Source of the DNA: Planctomycetota bacterium
GTDB lineage: Bacteria; Planctomycetota; Phycisphaerae; UBA1845
Assembly (NCBI GenBank): GCA_022563615.1
Contig: JADFMZ010000043.1
Location: forward strand, 1-13,195
Direction: 5' to 3'
Length of the DNA stretch: 13,195 nucleotides
This document shows, one piece after another, positions 7,421 to 13,195 of this stretch. Every line of letters starts with the position of its first letter. Position 1 is the first letter of the stretch. Position numbers and translations under genes: made by a program. Under the pieces are notes generated by a model that worked only from the letters and a program-made list of their open reading frames with translations, was not told the origin of the DNA and made no database searches.

Positions 7421-7426
7421 CAAATT

Positions 7427-8506
7427 ATGAGTCGCGAACTGCTACTGGAACGTTTGGCCACGGAAGCCCTGGGTAACACGCTTCGGGACTATGCCATCGC
7501 CCTGGGTGTCTTCCTCGCGGTCATCATGGGCGTGTGGATCGTCAAGAAGGTCGTCGTCGGCCGCCTGCGCCGGCTGGCCGACCGAACCTCGACCGATATT
7601 GACGATTTCCTCGTCGGTCTGTTCCGCCACGCCGGCCCGTTGGTGTATGTGTTACTGGCCCTGTTTCTGGCAACTCGCTCACTGCATCTGAGTGAGAGCA
7701 TCGAGCGCATTCTTCACATTTTCTTCGTCATTGTTTTGACCTTCAAGGCGCTTCAGGTCGGCCAGGAAACGATCCGGTTTTTCCTGGAAAAGTGGGTTGC
7801 CAGGGCCGATCCCGAGGATCCCAACAGCGCGGCCGCCGCCAAGCATATCGTCACGATCCTGCGCATCGCTCTCTGGGCCGCCGGAGCCGTATTCGTTCTG
7901 GACAACCTCGAAATGGACGTGACCGGGATCGTCACGACGCTGGGCATCGGCGGCGTGGCCGTCGCGCTGGCGGCGCAGGCCGTCCTCGGCGATGCGTTCA
8001 GCTCCTTCGCCATCTTCATGGACAAACCGTTCAAGGTCGGCGACTTCATCATCGTGGGGGACCTGTTGGGCACGGTGGAGCACGTGGGATTCAAGACGAC
8101 CCGCATTCGCAGCCTGGGGGGTGAGCAACTGATCCTGGCCAACAGCGACCTGACCAGTAGTCGGATACGCAACTACAAGCAGATGAAGACCCGTCGGATT
8201 GTGTTCGGGCTGGGCGTCGTCTACCAGACCCCGGTCGAGGAAATCCAGGCCATTCCGGGCATCGTCGAGGAGATCGTCAGGAGCCACGACCTGACCAGGT
8301 TCGACCGCGCGCACTTCAAGAACTTCGGCGACTTCGCGCTGATTTTCGAATTCGTGTACCATGTTCTGACGCCCGGCTACAACGAATACATGGACGTGCA
8401 GCAGTACATCAACGTAAGGATCATGAAAGTGTTTGCGGAGCGCAAGATCGAGTTTGCGTATCCGACGCAGCAACTCTTCGTCACGTCGGTTCAACCGCCG
8501 GCGTAG
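7427..8506 (+). CDS. MscS-family mechanosensitive ion channel
   Basis: The product has 359 residues, somewhat longer than E. coli MscS (286). About five membrane helices precede the soluble part: 22-40, 69-86, 94-114, 141-158 and the pore helix 166-190, whose GVAVALAAQAVLGDAFSSF is the glycine/alanine-rich MscS TM3 pattern. The beta domain follows: IFMDKPFKVGDFIIVGD (196-212), GTVEHVGFKTTRIRSLGGEQL and NSDLTSSRIRNY (to 250), then the C-terminal alpha-beta part of the vestibule. Such channels in the inner membrane open on hypo-osmotic shock and release solutes. AAAGGA lies 6 bases before the ATG, fixing the start. It is the only plus-strand gene and converges with the SMC fragment; no operon partner is seen. 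Conductance class and ion preference cannot be read from sequence. Confidence 0.93.
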   Translation: MSRELLLERLATEALGNTLRDYAIALGVFLAVIMGVWIVKKVVVGRLRRLADRTSTDIDDFLVGLFRHAGPLVYVLLALFLATRSLHLSESIERILHIFFVIVLTFKALQVGQETIRFFLEKWVARADPEDPNSAAAAKHIVTILRIALWAAGAVFVLDNLEMDVTGIVTTLGIGGVAVALAAQAVLGDAFSSFAIFMDKPFKVGDFIIVGDLLGTVEHVGFKTTRIRSLGGEQLILANSDLTSSRIRNYKQMKTRRIVFGLGVVYQTPVEEIQAIPGIVEEIVRSHDLTRFDRAHFKNFGDFALIFEFVYHVLTPGYNEYMDVQQYINVRIMKVFAERKIEFAYPTQQLFVTSVQPPA

Positions 8507-8565
8507 CGCCGTGTCGTTTCACCCGCGACCCGGCTGACTCCGGCTCCTTGGGTTCATCAAAGAAT

Positions 8566-8582
8566 GGTCCGCACGGCGGACC
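8566..8582. repeat. Short palindrome beside composite element B
   Basis: A perfect 7-bp inverted repeat (GGTCCGC, spacer ACG, GCGGACC) 60 bp after the mscS stop. It directly precedes composite repeat B and may be part of a longer mobile palindromic unit. It has no T-run and so is not a typical intrinsic terminator. Confidence 0.55.
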
Positions 8583-8583
8583 C

Positions 8584-8690
8584 TACGGATCTGAGCCGCA
8601 GGCTTCAGCCTGCGCGAGCCCGCGTAGATGACCCGCGTCCACGGAAAATCGTGACATCGCGCGGGCTGAAGCCCGCGGCTCGGGTTGGAA
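8584..8690. repeat. Composite REP-like element, copy B (two inverted palindromic units)
   Basis: Units at 8593-8617 (core GCAGGCTTCAGCCTGC) and 8657-8684 (core GCGGGCTGAAGCCCGC) lie in opposite orientation 39 bp apart. Relative to copy A (1571-1680, read on the minus strand) the order of units, the A/T-type first and G/C-type second stem, and parts of the spacer (AGCCCGCG near the start, ATCG before the second unit) are kept. The element fills the gap between the convergent ends of mscS and the SMC gene (8507-8720), where it could act on transcript ends from both sides. The gap contains no supported gene. Confidence 0.8.
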
Positions 8691-8720
8691 TCATTGTCGC
8701 ATCGTCTATGAAATGCGCTG

Positions 8721-10859
8721 CTACGCTACGTTCGCGTCAGTCAGCTCCACGCTAACGCGGGTGGAAACGCCGGGTTCCTGCATCGTGATGCCGTAAAGGT
8801 GGTCGGCAATGCTCATCGTCCGTTTCGAGTGGGTGATGATGAGGAACTGCGATTCGCTGACGAACTCCCGAACAATGTTATTGAACCGGTCGTTGTTGAC
8901 TTCGTCCAGGGCGGCGTCCACCTCGTCGAGGATGGCAAAGGGGGCGGGTCGGCTCTTGAAGATGCTCATCAACAACGCAATGGCCGTCATCGACTTCTCG
9001 CCGCCCGACATCAGGGAGATGGACTGTAAATCCTTGCCGGGGGGTTGAGCCACTATCTCGATCCCGCAATCCAGCACATCGTCGGGATCCTCAAGGATGA
9101 TTTCGGCGCGACCGCCTCCGAATAGCTTGCGGAACAGCTCGCGAAAGTTTTCCCGAATCTGCTCAAAGGCTTCCGTAAACCGCTTACAGGATTCCTCGTT
9201 GAGCCGATCGATCAACTGCTCCAGTTGCCGGCGGGATTCCACGAGATCATCCCGCTGAGACGTCAGAAACTGGTGTCGTTGATCCAACTCATCCAGTTCA
9301 TCAATGGCGTCGAGGTTGACGTTTCCGAGGCGATCGATCTTGCCGCGCAGCTCGGCGATCTGCTGCTCGACCTCTTCCCAATCCTCATCCTCCCCGGACT
9401 CATATCGCTCGTATAGCTGCTGCAGATTGATGGCCAACTCTTCAAGGACGCGCCGGGCGAGTTCGTTTCTTCGAACCGTCGTCTCGGCAAGAGCCATCTC
9501 ATGCTCATGCCTTTCGGTCTCCACGTCGGCCAGCTCTCCGCGCGCGGTTTTGACCTGCCGGCTTCTGCCTTCCAGGTCCATTCGAATTTCCTCTCGTTTC
9601 CGTCGAAGTCCCACTACGGCGGCTTCGAGTTCTTCGAGTTCCAAACCCAGTTGAGCGACCTGTTCCTGGCCCTGAGTCAAGGCGCGCTGCGCTTCCAGGA
9701 TTCGAGCGCGGCACTGTTCCATATCCCGCTCGCCCGTCTCCAAAGAGCCTTCCAGTTCATGGATACTGCGACGGAGCGTGTTGATGTTTTCCGCTGCGCC
9801 GGCGCGTTTTTCGGCAAGTTGGCCAACCTCCACCCGAACCTGAGTCAGCTTCTCCTGAACCTCGCGGCGTTGATCCACAATGTCGTCGATGCGCTGTTGG
9901 CAGGAGGTGACCTGGGATTCGTGCTCCTTGTTTTCGCGCTCCAAAGCTTCGAGCGATTGGTGACCAACGGCACTTTTCTCCAGCACCTCGTCGATCTGTT
10001 GTTCAAGCAGCGTCACTTCCTGGGCGATCAGCGGCTCTTCTCCAGCCAATCGATCCATCTGCTCGGCAATGGCCTGGAGGGCCGCTGAGGCCTCGACCTT
10101 GTCGGTGTTGCCTTCGTAAATGGCATTTCGCAAATCCTGTTGGACGGCATCGAGATGGCTCACTTCAGCCTGGGTTCGATTGAGTTGATCGGCAAGCGAT
10201 TGGATGAGCGTGTCGGTTTCGGTGATTTGCCCGCCGAGTTGACGCAACTCGCTCTTACGCGAAATCAGGCCGTTGCCCGTGGTGGACGAACCGAGGATGA
10301 TTCCGCCATCGGGCTCGACGACCTCGCCCCTCAAGGTCACGAAGCGGTGGCCGGCGACGTCCTGGTGGGCCATCGCCAGCGCCACATCCAGCGTTTCCAC
10401 AACGATTGTTTTGGCAAACAGGTGACGCGCGAGCCGTTCATACGCCTGGGGATAACGGATCAGGTCGATCGCCCGGGCGACGAAACCCTCCTGCCCGGAG
10501 AAATCGCGCTCGTTGACGACCGGAGGGAGGCGGTCCAGACACAAAACGGTCAGCCGACCGGGAAGCTCTCCTAACTGAGTCCGATGGGCCAAGAAGAGTT
10601 CCCCCTCGGTGACCACCAGCGACTGATCGTACCCGCCCAAAGTGGCCTCGATGATTTTCGCATGATCGACCTCGACGTCGAAGAGGTCCGCCACCAGGCC
10701 GGCCACGCTATCCAGCCAGGATGGCGCATCTTCCTGCTTCTTCCAATCAAGCCCTTTCCGAACGCCGGCGCCAACGCCCTCCACGAAAGCAACGGCCTGG
10801 AGCTCTACTTCCGGGATCTCCAGGCGCGCCGGGCTGGTAGGCGGGGAAGTCCGGTCCAA
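8721..10859 (-). CDS. smc: SMC chromosome-partition protein, C-terminal half only (hinge to C-terminal head)
   Basis: The product has 712 residues where bacterial SMC has about 1150-1200. From residue ~28 (VEGVGAGVRKGL) to ~205 it is the SMC hinge, with LDSVAGLVADLF and the VEPDGGIILGSS end. A long coiled coil (about 210-590) is the return arm. The C-terminal head is complete: signature MSGGEKSM (617-624), Walker B FAILDEVDAAL (641-651), and ITHSKRTM with the switch His677. The N-terminal head with Walker A and the outgoing coiled coil, about 480 residues, are absent. The only starts are a TTG at 10859 without a ribosome site, and the frame closes upstream at 10911-10913 inside the oxidoreductase gene. 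SMC needs both heads to bind ATP and compact DNA, so this product alone cannot work as a normal SMC. It may be a pseudogene, one half of a split gene, or an assembly join. Confidence 0.9.
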   Translation of the reverse strand: MDRTSPPTSPARLEIPEVELQAVAFVEGVGAGVRKGLDWKKQEDAPSWLDSVAGLVADLFDVEVDHAKIIEATLGGYDQSLVVTEGELFLAHRTQLGELPGRLTVLCLDRLPPVVNERDFSGQEGFVARAIDLIRYPQAYERLARHLFAKTIVVETLDVALAMAHQDVAGHRFVTLRGEVVEPDGGIILGSSTTGNGLISRKSELRQLGGQITETDTLIQSLADQLNRTQAEVSHLDAVQQDLRNAIYEGNTDKVEASAALQAIAEQMDRLAGEEPLIAQEVTLLEQQIDEVLEKSAVGHQSLEALERENKEHESQVTSCQQRIDDIVDQRREVQEKLTQVRVEVGQLAEKRAGAAENINTLRRSIHELEGSLETGERDMEQCRARILEAQRALTQGQEQVAQLGLELEELEAAVVGLRRKREEIRMDLEGRSRQVKTARGELADVETERHEHEMALAETTVRRNELARRVLEELAINLQQLYERYESGEDEDWEEVEQQIAELRGKIDRLGNVNLDAIDELDELDQRHQFLTSQRDDLVESRRQLEQLIDRLNEESCKRFTEAFEQIRENFRELFRKLFGGGRAEIILEDPDDVLDCGIEIVAQPPGKDLQSISLMSGGEKSMTAIALLMSIFKSRPAPFAILDEVDAALDEVNNDRFNNIVREFVSESQFLIITHSKRTMSIADHLYGITMQEPGVSTRVSVELTDANVA

Positions 10860-10870
10860 TTTCGCCCGGA

Positions 10871-11806
10871 CTACAGCTTGCCCACCAGGCTCTTCAAGAG
10901 GTCGTTGGACCTAGCAAGTGAAGCGTCTTCGTCGTCTCCCACCGGGAAGACCGAGGCTAGAAAATCGGTCGCTCCGGCATCGGCATAGGCCTTCAATTGC
11001 TCCGTCACCTCTGCTTCGTTGCCGATCAATGCTACTTCCGAGGGACCTTCAACGCCCTCTATATCGAGCATTCTCCGGTAGTTGATAAGCTGGCCATAAC
11101 GTTCGTAAGTCTTGGCGGCCTGGTCCCTGGCTTGTCCAGGGTTATCAGTTACAGCCAGCGGCATGCCAACACATATCCGCGGCGACGGCCTGTCCGCGGA
11201 ATCGGCTGCCCGGATTATTCGCGGCGCCACGTGGGACTGAATGGTCTTTGGCCCCGCCATCCAGGTAAACGTGCCGTCGGCTTGCTCACCTGCGATGCGC
11301 AGCATCATCGGCGCCAGAGCCGCGATGACCACCGGGACGTGGATCGCCCCCGGCACCTGAAACTGCGCCTTAACACTGAAAAACTGGCCTTGGAAGTCGA
11401 CCTTGCCATCGTCCAGCAAAGGTCTCAACACGTTTAGATATTCCTCCATGTGGCGGGCGGGATGATCGTAGGAGAGGCCCATCACATCTTCGATCAATGG
11501 CCGGTGGGACAACCCCACACCCAGGGTCATGCGGCCTTCGCAGGCGATCTGGGCGGTCAGCGCATGTTTTGCCAGCGTAAGGGGATGTATGGGAAACGTG
11601 GGGACAACCGCGGTCCCCACGGCGATTCGGCTGGTCTGGGACGCGGCCAGCGACAACACGGTAAGAGCGTCGAAACCAGGCCCTGAGGATACTTGGGGCA
11701 GCCAGATGCTGTCGAATCCGTCATTCTCGGCCTGGACCACTTCTCGGACCAAAGATTTGAGCTCGACCGCCGCGCCTCTGGCTCCTGTTAAAAGTCCGAT
11801 ACGCAT
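10871..11806 (-). CDS. F420-dependent luciferase-like (LLM class) oxidoreductase
   Basis: The product has 311 residues, the usual size. The start MRIGLLTGARG matches the first beta strand of the luciferase-like barrel, and AAGGGAG lies a few bases upstream (11811-11817). Family-like stretches are FDSIWLPQ (31-38), SRIAVGTAVVPTFPIHP (59-75), GRMTLGVGLSH (91-101) and ADGTFTWMAGP (176-186), where family members bind the flavin-type cofactor. It most resembles the MSMEG_4879-like group (TIGR03564), thought to use coenzyme F420; this is family knowledge and not shown here, and FMN use cannot be excluded. The substrate is unknown. It follows the 194-residue gene by 129 bp. The SMC half-gene begins just past its stop, so the C-terminus (SNDLLKSLVGKL) is close to a possible break point, although it looks normal in length. 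Confidence 0.88.
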   Translation of the reverse strand: MRIGLLTGARGAAVELKSLVREVVQAENDGFDSIWLPQVSSGPGFDALTVLSLAASQTSRIAVGTAVVPTFPIHPLTLAKHALTAQIACEGRMTLGVGLSHRPLIEDVMGLSYDHPARHMEEYLNVLRPLLDDGKVDFQGQFFSVKAQFQVPGAIHVPVVIAALAPMMLRIAGEQADGTFTWMAGPKTIQSHVAPRIIRAADSADRPSPRICVGMPLAVTDNPGQARDQAAKTYERYGQLINYRRMLDIEGVEGPSEVALIGNEAEVTEQLKAYADAGATDFLASVFPVGDDEDASLARSNDLLKSLVGKL

Positions 11807-11910
11807 AACTCTCCCTTAACCACATGAACGGAAATTTCCGATTCAAGCAATGTCAATTCAAATACCTGGGACCAGCCAACTTAAACCCAAGCCCACCGGG
11901 CTCGCCCCAA

Positions 11911-11930
11911 CAAAACCCGGCTGTGCCGGC
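11911..11930 (-). terminator. Weak terminator-like hairpin after the 194-residue gene
   Basis: On the minus strand CCGGC, ACA, GCCGG is followed by GTTTTGTT, starting just after the stop at 11936. The stem has only 5 pairs and the T-run is broken, so any termination is likely partial. It would set the oxidoreductase apart from the gene before it only weakly. Confidence 0.25.
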
Positions 11931-11935
11931 GGCGG

Positions 11936-12520
11936 CTAGGGGCGGACCCAGGTTTCGGACCAGGCCAGGCAGGCGGAACTGCTGTCCTTGTCGCCGCGCC
12001 GGTCTGTGGCTACCACGCCTGAGGCAACGTCGCCGTTGACGGTCAACTGGGCCTTCCTGGCCGGGATGAAGCAGCTATAAACCCCGTGGGGCCGTCCGGT
12101 GGCGCTGCCGGCGGGCACCACCAACATGTACGGCTCCATGAAGTCGTACCAGCTCATGGCGATGGTGTCATCGTCGCTGATGATCGTCTCGGTCCAGAAG
12201 GAGTTTGGTTCGCCCTTCTTGGCGAATTCCGCGTCGATGATCGGTATATTCAGATCGGCGAAAGGCGGGTGGAGCAGAGATTCGATCTCATCTTGAAGCC
12301 AGCGGGCCAGGGCGATGTTGTCTGAGTAGATCCGGACATCGCCATCCGTGAGGTCGCTCTCCAGGAATAAAACGTGCCCCGGCCCACCGGGAGACCACAA
12401 AACCCGCCAGTGACTCGCCCTGGTCGTCTCCTCTTTGTTGGACGGGTCCGAAAGCCGGATGAAAGAGTTCTCGCCGGTCAGGCGGATCTTATTCGGGTCG
12501 GTGGGGTTGGTTGTCGCCAT
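11936..12520 (-). CDS. Unrecognised protein of 194 residues
   Basis: I do not recognise this protein. ATG 12520-12518 is chosen because AAGGAG lies 9 bases upstream; the frame is open 26 codons further without a comparable site. The product begins MATTNPTDPNKIRLTGENSF, has no signal peptide or membrane segment, and is acidic. It has many aromatic residues (HWRVLWSPGGPGHVLF near 37-52, FWTETI, SWYDFMEPYMLVVP) and looks like a compact mainly beta domain in the cytoplasm. Near the middle is RIYSDNIALARWLQDEIE, probably a helix; near the end AWSETWVRP. It lies between an HMG-CoA lyase-like gene, beyond a terminator, and the F420-type oxidoreductase on the same strand. A role linked to that enzyme (substrate handling, partner) is possible but is guesswork. 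Codon use and base composition look like the neighbours, so there is no sign of recent transfer. Confidence 0.75.
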   Translation of the reverse strand: MATTNPTDPNKIRLTGENSFIRLSDPSNKEETTRASHWRVLWSPGGPGHVLFLESDLTDGDVRIYSDNIALARWLQDEIESLLHPPFADLNIPIIDAEFAKKGEPNSFWTETIISDDDTIAMSWYDFMEPYMLVVPAGSATGRPHGVYSCFIPARKAQLTVNGDVASGVVATDRRGDKDSSSACLAWSETWVRP

Positions 12521-12529
12521 GGTTTGGGT

Positions 12530-12535
12530 CTCCTT
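12530..12535 (-). promoter_or_regulatory. Ribosome binding site deciding the start of the 194-residue gene
   Basis: AAGGAG on the minus strand, 9 bases before ATG 12520. It is the best Shine-Dalgarno match of its part of the window and argues against the longer frame starting at 12598. Confidence 0.7.
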
Positions 12536-12587
12536 TGAATATCTGTTGATCAGGGGTGGCAGGTCTAAAACTGAGAGTGGCGACATG

Positions 12588-12614
12588 TTAGCACTCAAAG
12601 GGTGTACGGGCTAC
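12588..12614. promoter_or_regulatory. Degenerate CIRCE-like inverted repeat (speculative)
   Basis: TTAGCACTC at 12588-12596 is a perfect half of the HrcA operator CIRCE. After exactly 9 bases the second half (12606-12614, ACGGGCTAC) matches GAGTGCTAA at only 5 of 9 positions. It lies 68-94 bp upstream of the start of the 194-residue gene, a suitable place for an operator, but no promoter is recognisable beside it. It may be chance. Confidence 0.2.
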
Positions 12615-12689
12615 CTGGGTTGGTGAAATTCGGAGGATGGTTGCTGAGGAGCAGGGGCGGTTCTTCCTGCAATCCAATCTCCAGAATAA

Positions 12690-12724
12690 AAAAGCGGCCA
12701 CCCTACTGAAGGGTGGCCGCTTTT
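12690..12724 (-). terminator. Strong intrinsic terminator (bidirectional shape)
   Basis: A perfect 14-bp inverted repeat (12690-12703 and 12711-12724) with a 7-base loop. The GC part of the stem is GCGGCCACCC with GGGTGGCCGC. On the minus strand the stem is followed by TTTTTTATT, a good U-tract, 25 bases after the stop of the HMG-CoA lyase-like gene. On the plus strand it is followed by TTTT only. It should end that transcript and makes the 194-residue gene the start of a new unit. Confidence 0.9.
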
Positions 12725-12749
12725 GACGCGCTTACCTAAGTAAGACCGG

Positions 12750-13195
12750 TTAGTCCTTGGCTGGGAACCAGTCCTGCTTCCAGGGCCAGTCGCCGCTGGA
12801 GCTATCGTAGGCCGGTTGTCCAGCGTCCACCCGGTCGCGGTAGGGGCTGGTGATGGGCTGCTGATAGGGGTAGATGCCGCCTTCGTAAGCCTCAGGGCCT
12901 TTCTTGAAGTGCTTGGCCGACTCCAGAGTTTCCACAAAAGGCATGTCGATGTTGTAAAGCTGCTCCAACTTCTTGGGCCGCGGGCCAGCCTTGGAGACGT
13001 GGCCGTACAACTCCCGGCCTACTACGTCTTCGAGCATCCAAACGCAGTCGATGAGCTTGTCGATGTCCACGCCGGTGTCGATGCCCATGTCTTCCATCAT
13101 GTGGATCAGGTCCTCAGTGGGGGCCATGCCGGTGGCGCGGCCGTTGCCGCAGTACGGGCAGCCGCCCAAGCCGCCGATGGTCCCGTCCAAGTCAA
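12750..13195 (-). CDS. HMG-CoA lyase-like enzyme, C-terminal part (5' end outside window)
   Basis: The frame is open to the right edge; about 148 residues are visible and the start lies outside. DGTIGGLGGCPYCGNGRATG at the beginning matches the glycine-rich active-site loop of HMG-CoA lyases, with Cys at the place of the catalytic cysteine (GLGGCPYA in the family). It is followed by APTEDLIHMMEDMGIDTGVDIDKLI, the helix that normally reads ATEDLVYMLEGLGIETGVDLDKLI. These DRE-TIM metallolyases split HMG-CoA or similar 3-hydroxy-acyl-CoA thioesters into an acetyl-CoA-type product and a keto compound, in leucine breakdown or ketone metabolism. A tail of about 75 residues (from SKAGPRPKK) rich in Tyr, Trp and Pro follows, longer than in classical lyases, so a paralogous substrate is possible. 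A strong terminator lies 25 bases downstream. Confidence 0.82.
   Translation of the reverse strand, partial: DLDGTIGGLGGCPYCGNGRATGMAPTEDLIHMMEDMGIDTGVDIDKLIDCVWMLEDVVGRELYGHVSKAGPRPKKLEQLYNIDMPFVETLESAKHFKKGPEAYEGGIYPYQQPITSPYRDRVDAGQPAYDSSSGDWPWKQDWFPAKD

Larger units (their letters stand above)
6990..7426. other. Divergent intergenic region between glycosyltransferase and mscS
   Basis: About 437 bp with no gene I can support. It must hold the promoters of two divergent genes, but I see no convincing -35/-10 pair. Short frames on both strands here have no family features. A nested stem-loop lies at 7187-7231, described separately. If the glycosyltransferase starts at 7013 or 7016, the gap is 26 or so bases shorter. 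Confidence 0.5.

Noticed and set aside
7179..7430. Plus-strand open frame of 83 codons before mscS
   Set aside because: It overlaps the mscS start, has no ribosome site and no recognisable features; the mscS start has a clear AAAGGA.
1577..8684. CRISPR-like array from the repeated palindromes
   Set aside because: The units are scattered, in both orientations, with irregular spacing over 7 kb and no cas genes; the pattern fits REP-like elements.
8564..8755. Small plus-strand open frame after mscS
   Set aside because: It consists almost entirely of the palindromic repeat B and shares repeat-derived peptides with the frames at 1530-1718 and 3099-3281; it is not a gene.
9501..10088. Long plus-strand frame opposite the SMC coiled coil
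   Set aside because: It is a shadow of the biased coiled-coil coding sequence; the minus-strand SMC frame has clear family motifs throughout.
13188..13190. TTG as the start of the HMG-CoA lyase-like gene
   Set aside because: The frame is open to the window edge and the sequence begins in the middle of the conserved active-site region, so the real start lies outside.

Overview
The window (13,195 bp, GC-rich) looks like a chromosomal segment of an uncultured Gram-negative bacterium, most likely a planctomycete of the Phycisphaerae type. That guess rests on the style of the type II secretion pseudopilins (large, acidic, with extra C-terminal sequence), the SMC signature sequence, and a REP-like palindrome in intergenic gaps of a kind I associate with planctomycete genomes. 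It is inference, not proof. All genes but one lie on the minus strand. No rRNA, tRNA, CRISPR array or transposase was seen.

Reading in the direction of minus-strand transcription (right to left), the right end holds the C-terminal part of an HMG-CoA lyase-like enzyme (12750-13195, running off the window) with a strong intrinsic terminator behind it. Next come an unrecognised 194-residue protein (11936-12520) and an F420-dependent luciferase-like oxidoreductase (10871-11806). Directly after the oxidoreductase, with no gap to speak of, begins the second half of an SMC chromosome-condensation protein (8721-10859): hinge, second coiled coil and C-terminal ATPase head are present, but the N-terminal head and first coiled coil are not. 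A plus-strand MscS-type mechanosensitive channel (7427-8506) converges on it.

To the left lie a GT87-type membrane glycosyltransferase (about 5382-6989), cytidylate kinase cmk (4622-5326), and a type II secretion cluster in the order gspF, gspG, gspH-like, gspI-like, gspJ-like (4464 down to 1). These last five would build the inner-membrane platform (F), the major pseudopilin (G) and the minor pseudopilin tip (H, I, J). The gspJ-like frame is not closed inside the window. After about 165 residues it passes in frame into the C-terminal half of a GmhB-type HAD phosphatase and runs off the left edge.

The three points most worth a second look are: (1) the gspJ/gmhB in-frame chimera at the left end; (2) the half SMC abutting the oxidoreductase, which, with (1), raises the question of real deletions versus assembly joins; (3) six copies of a palindromic unit in the gaps, two pairs forming a ~110 bp composite element whose stems show a compensatory base-pair change. 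No defence or other clearly new multi-gene system was found.
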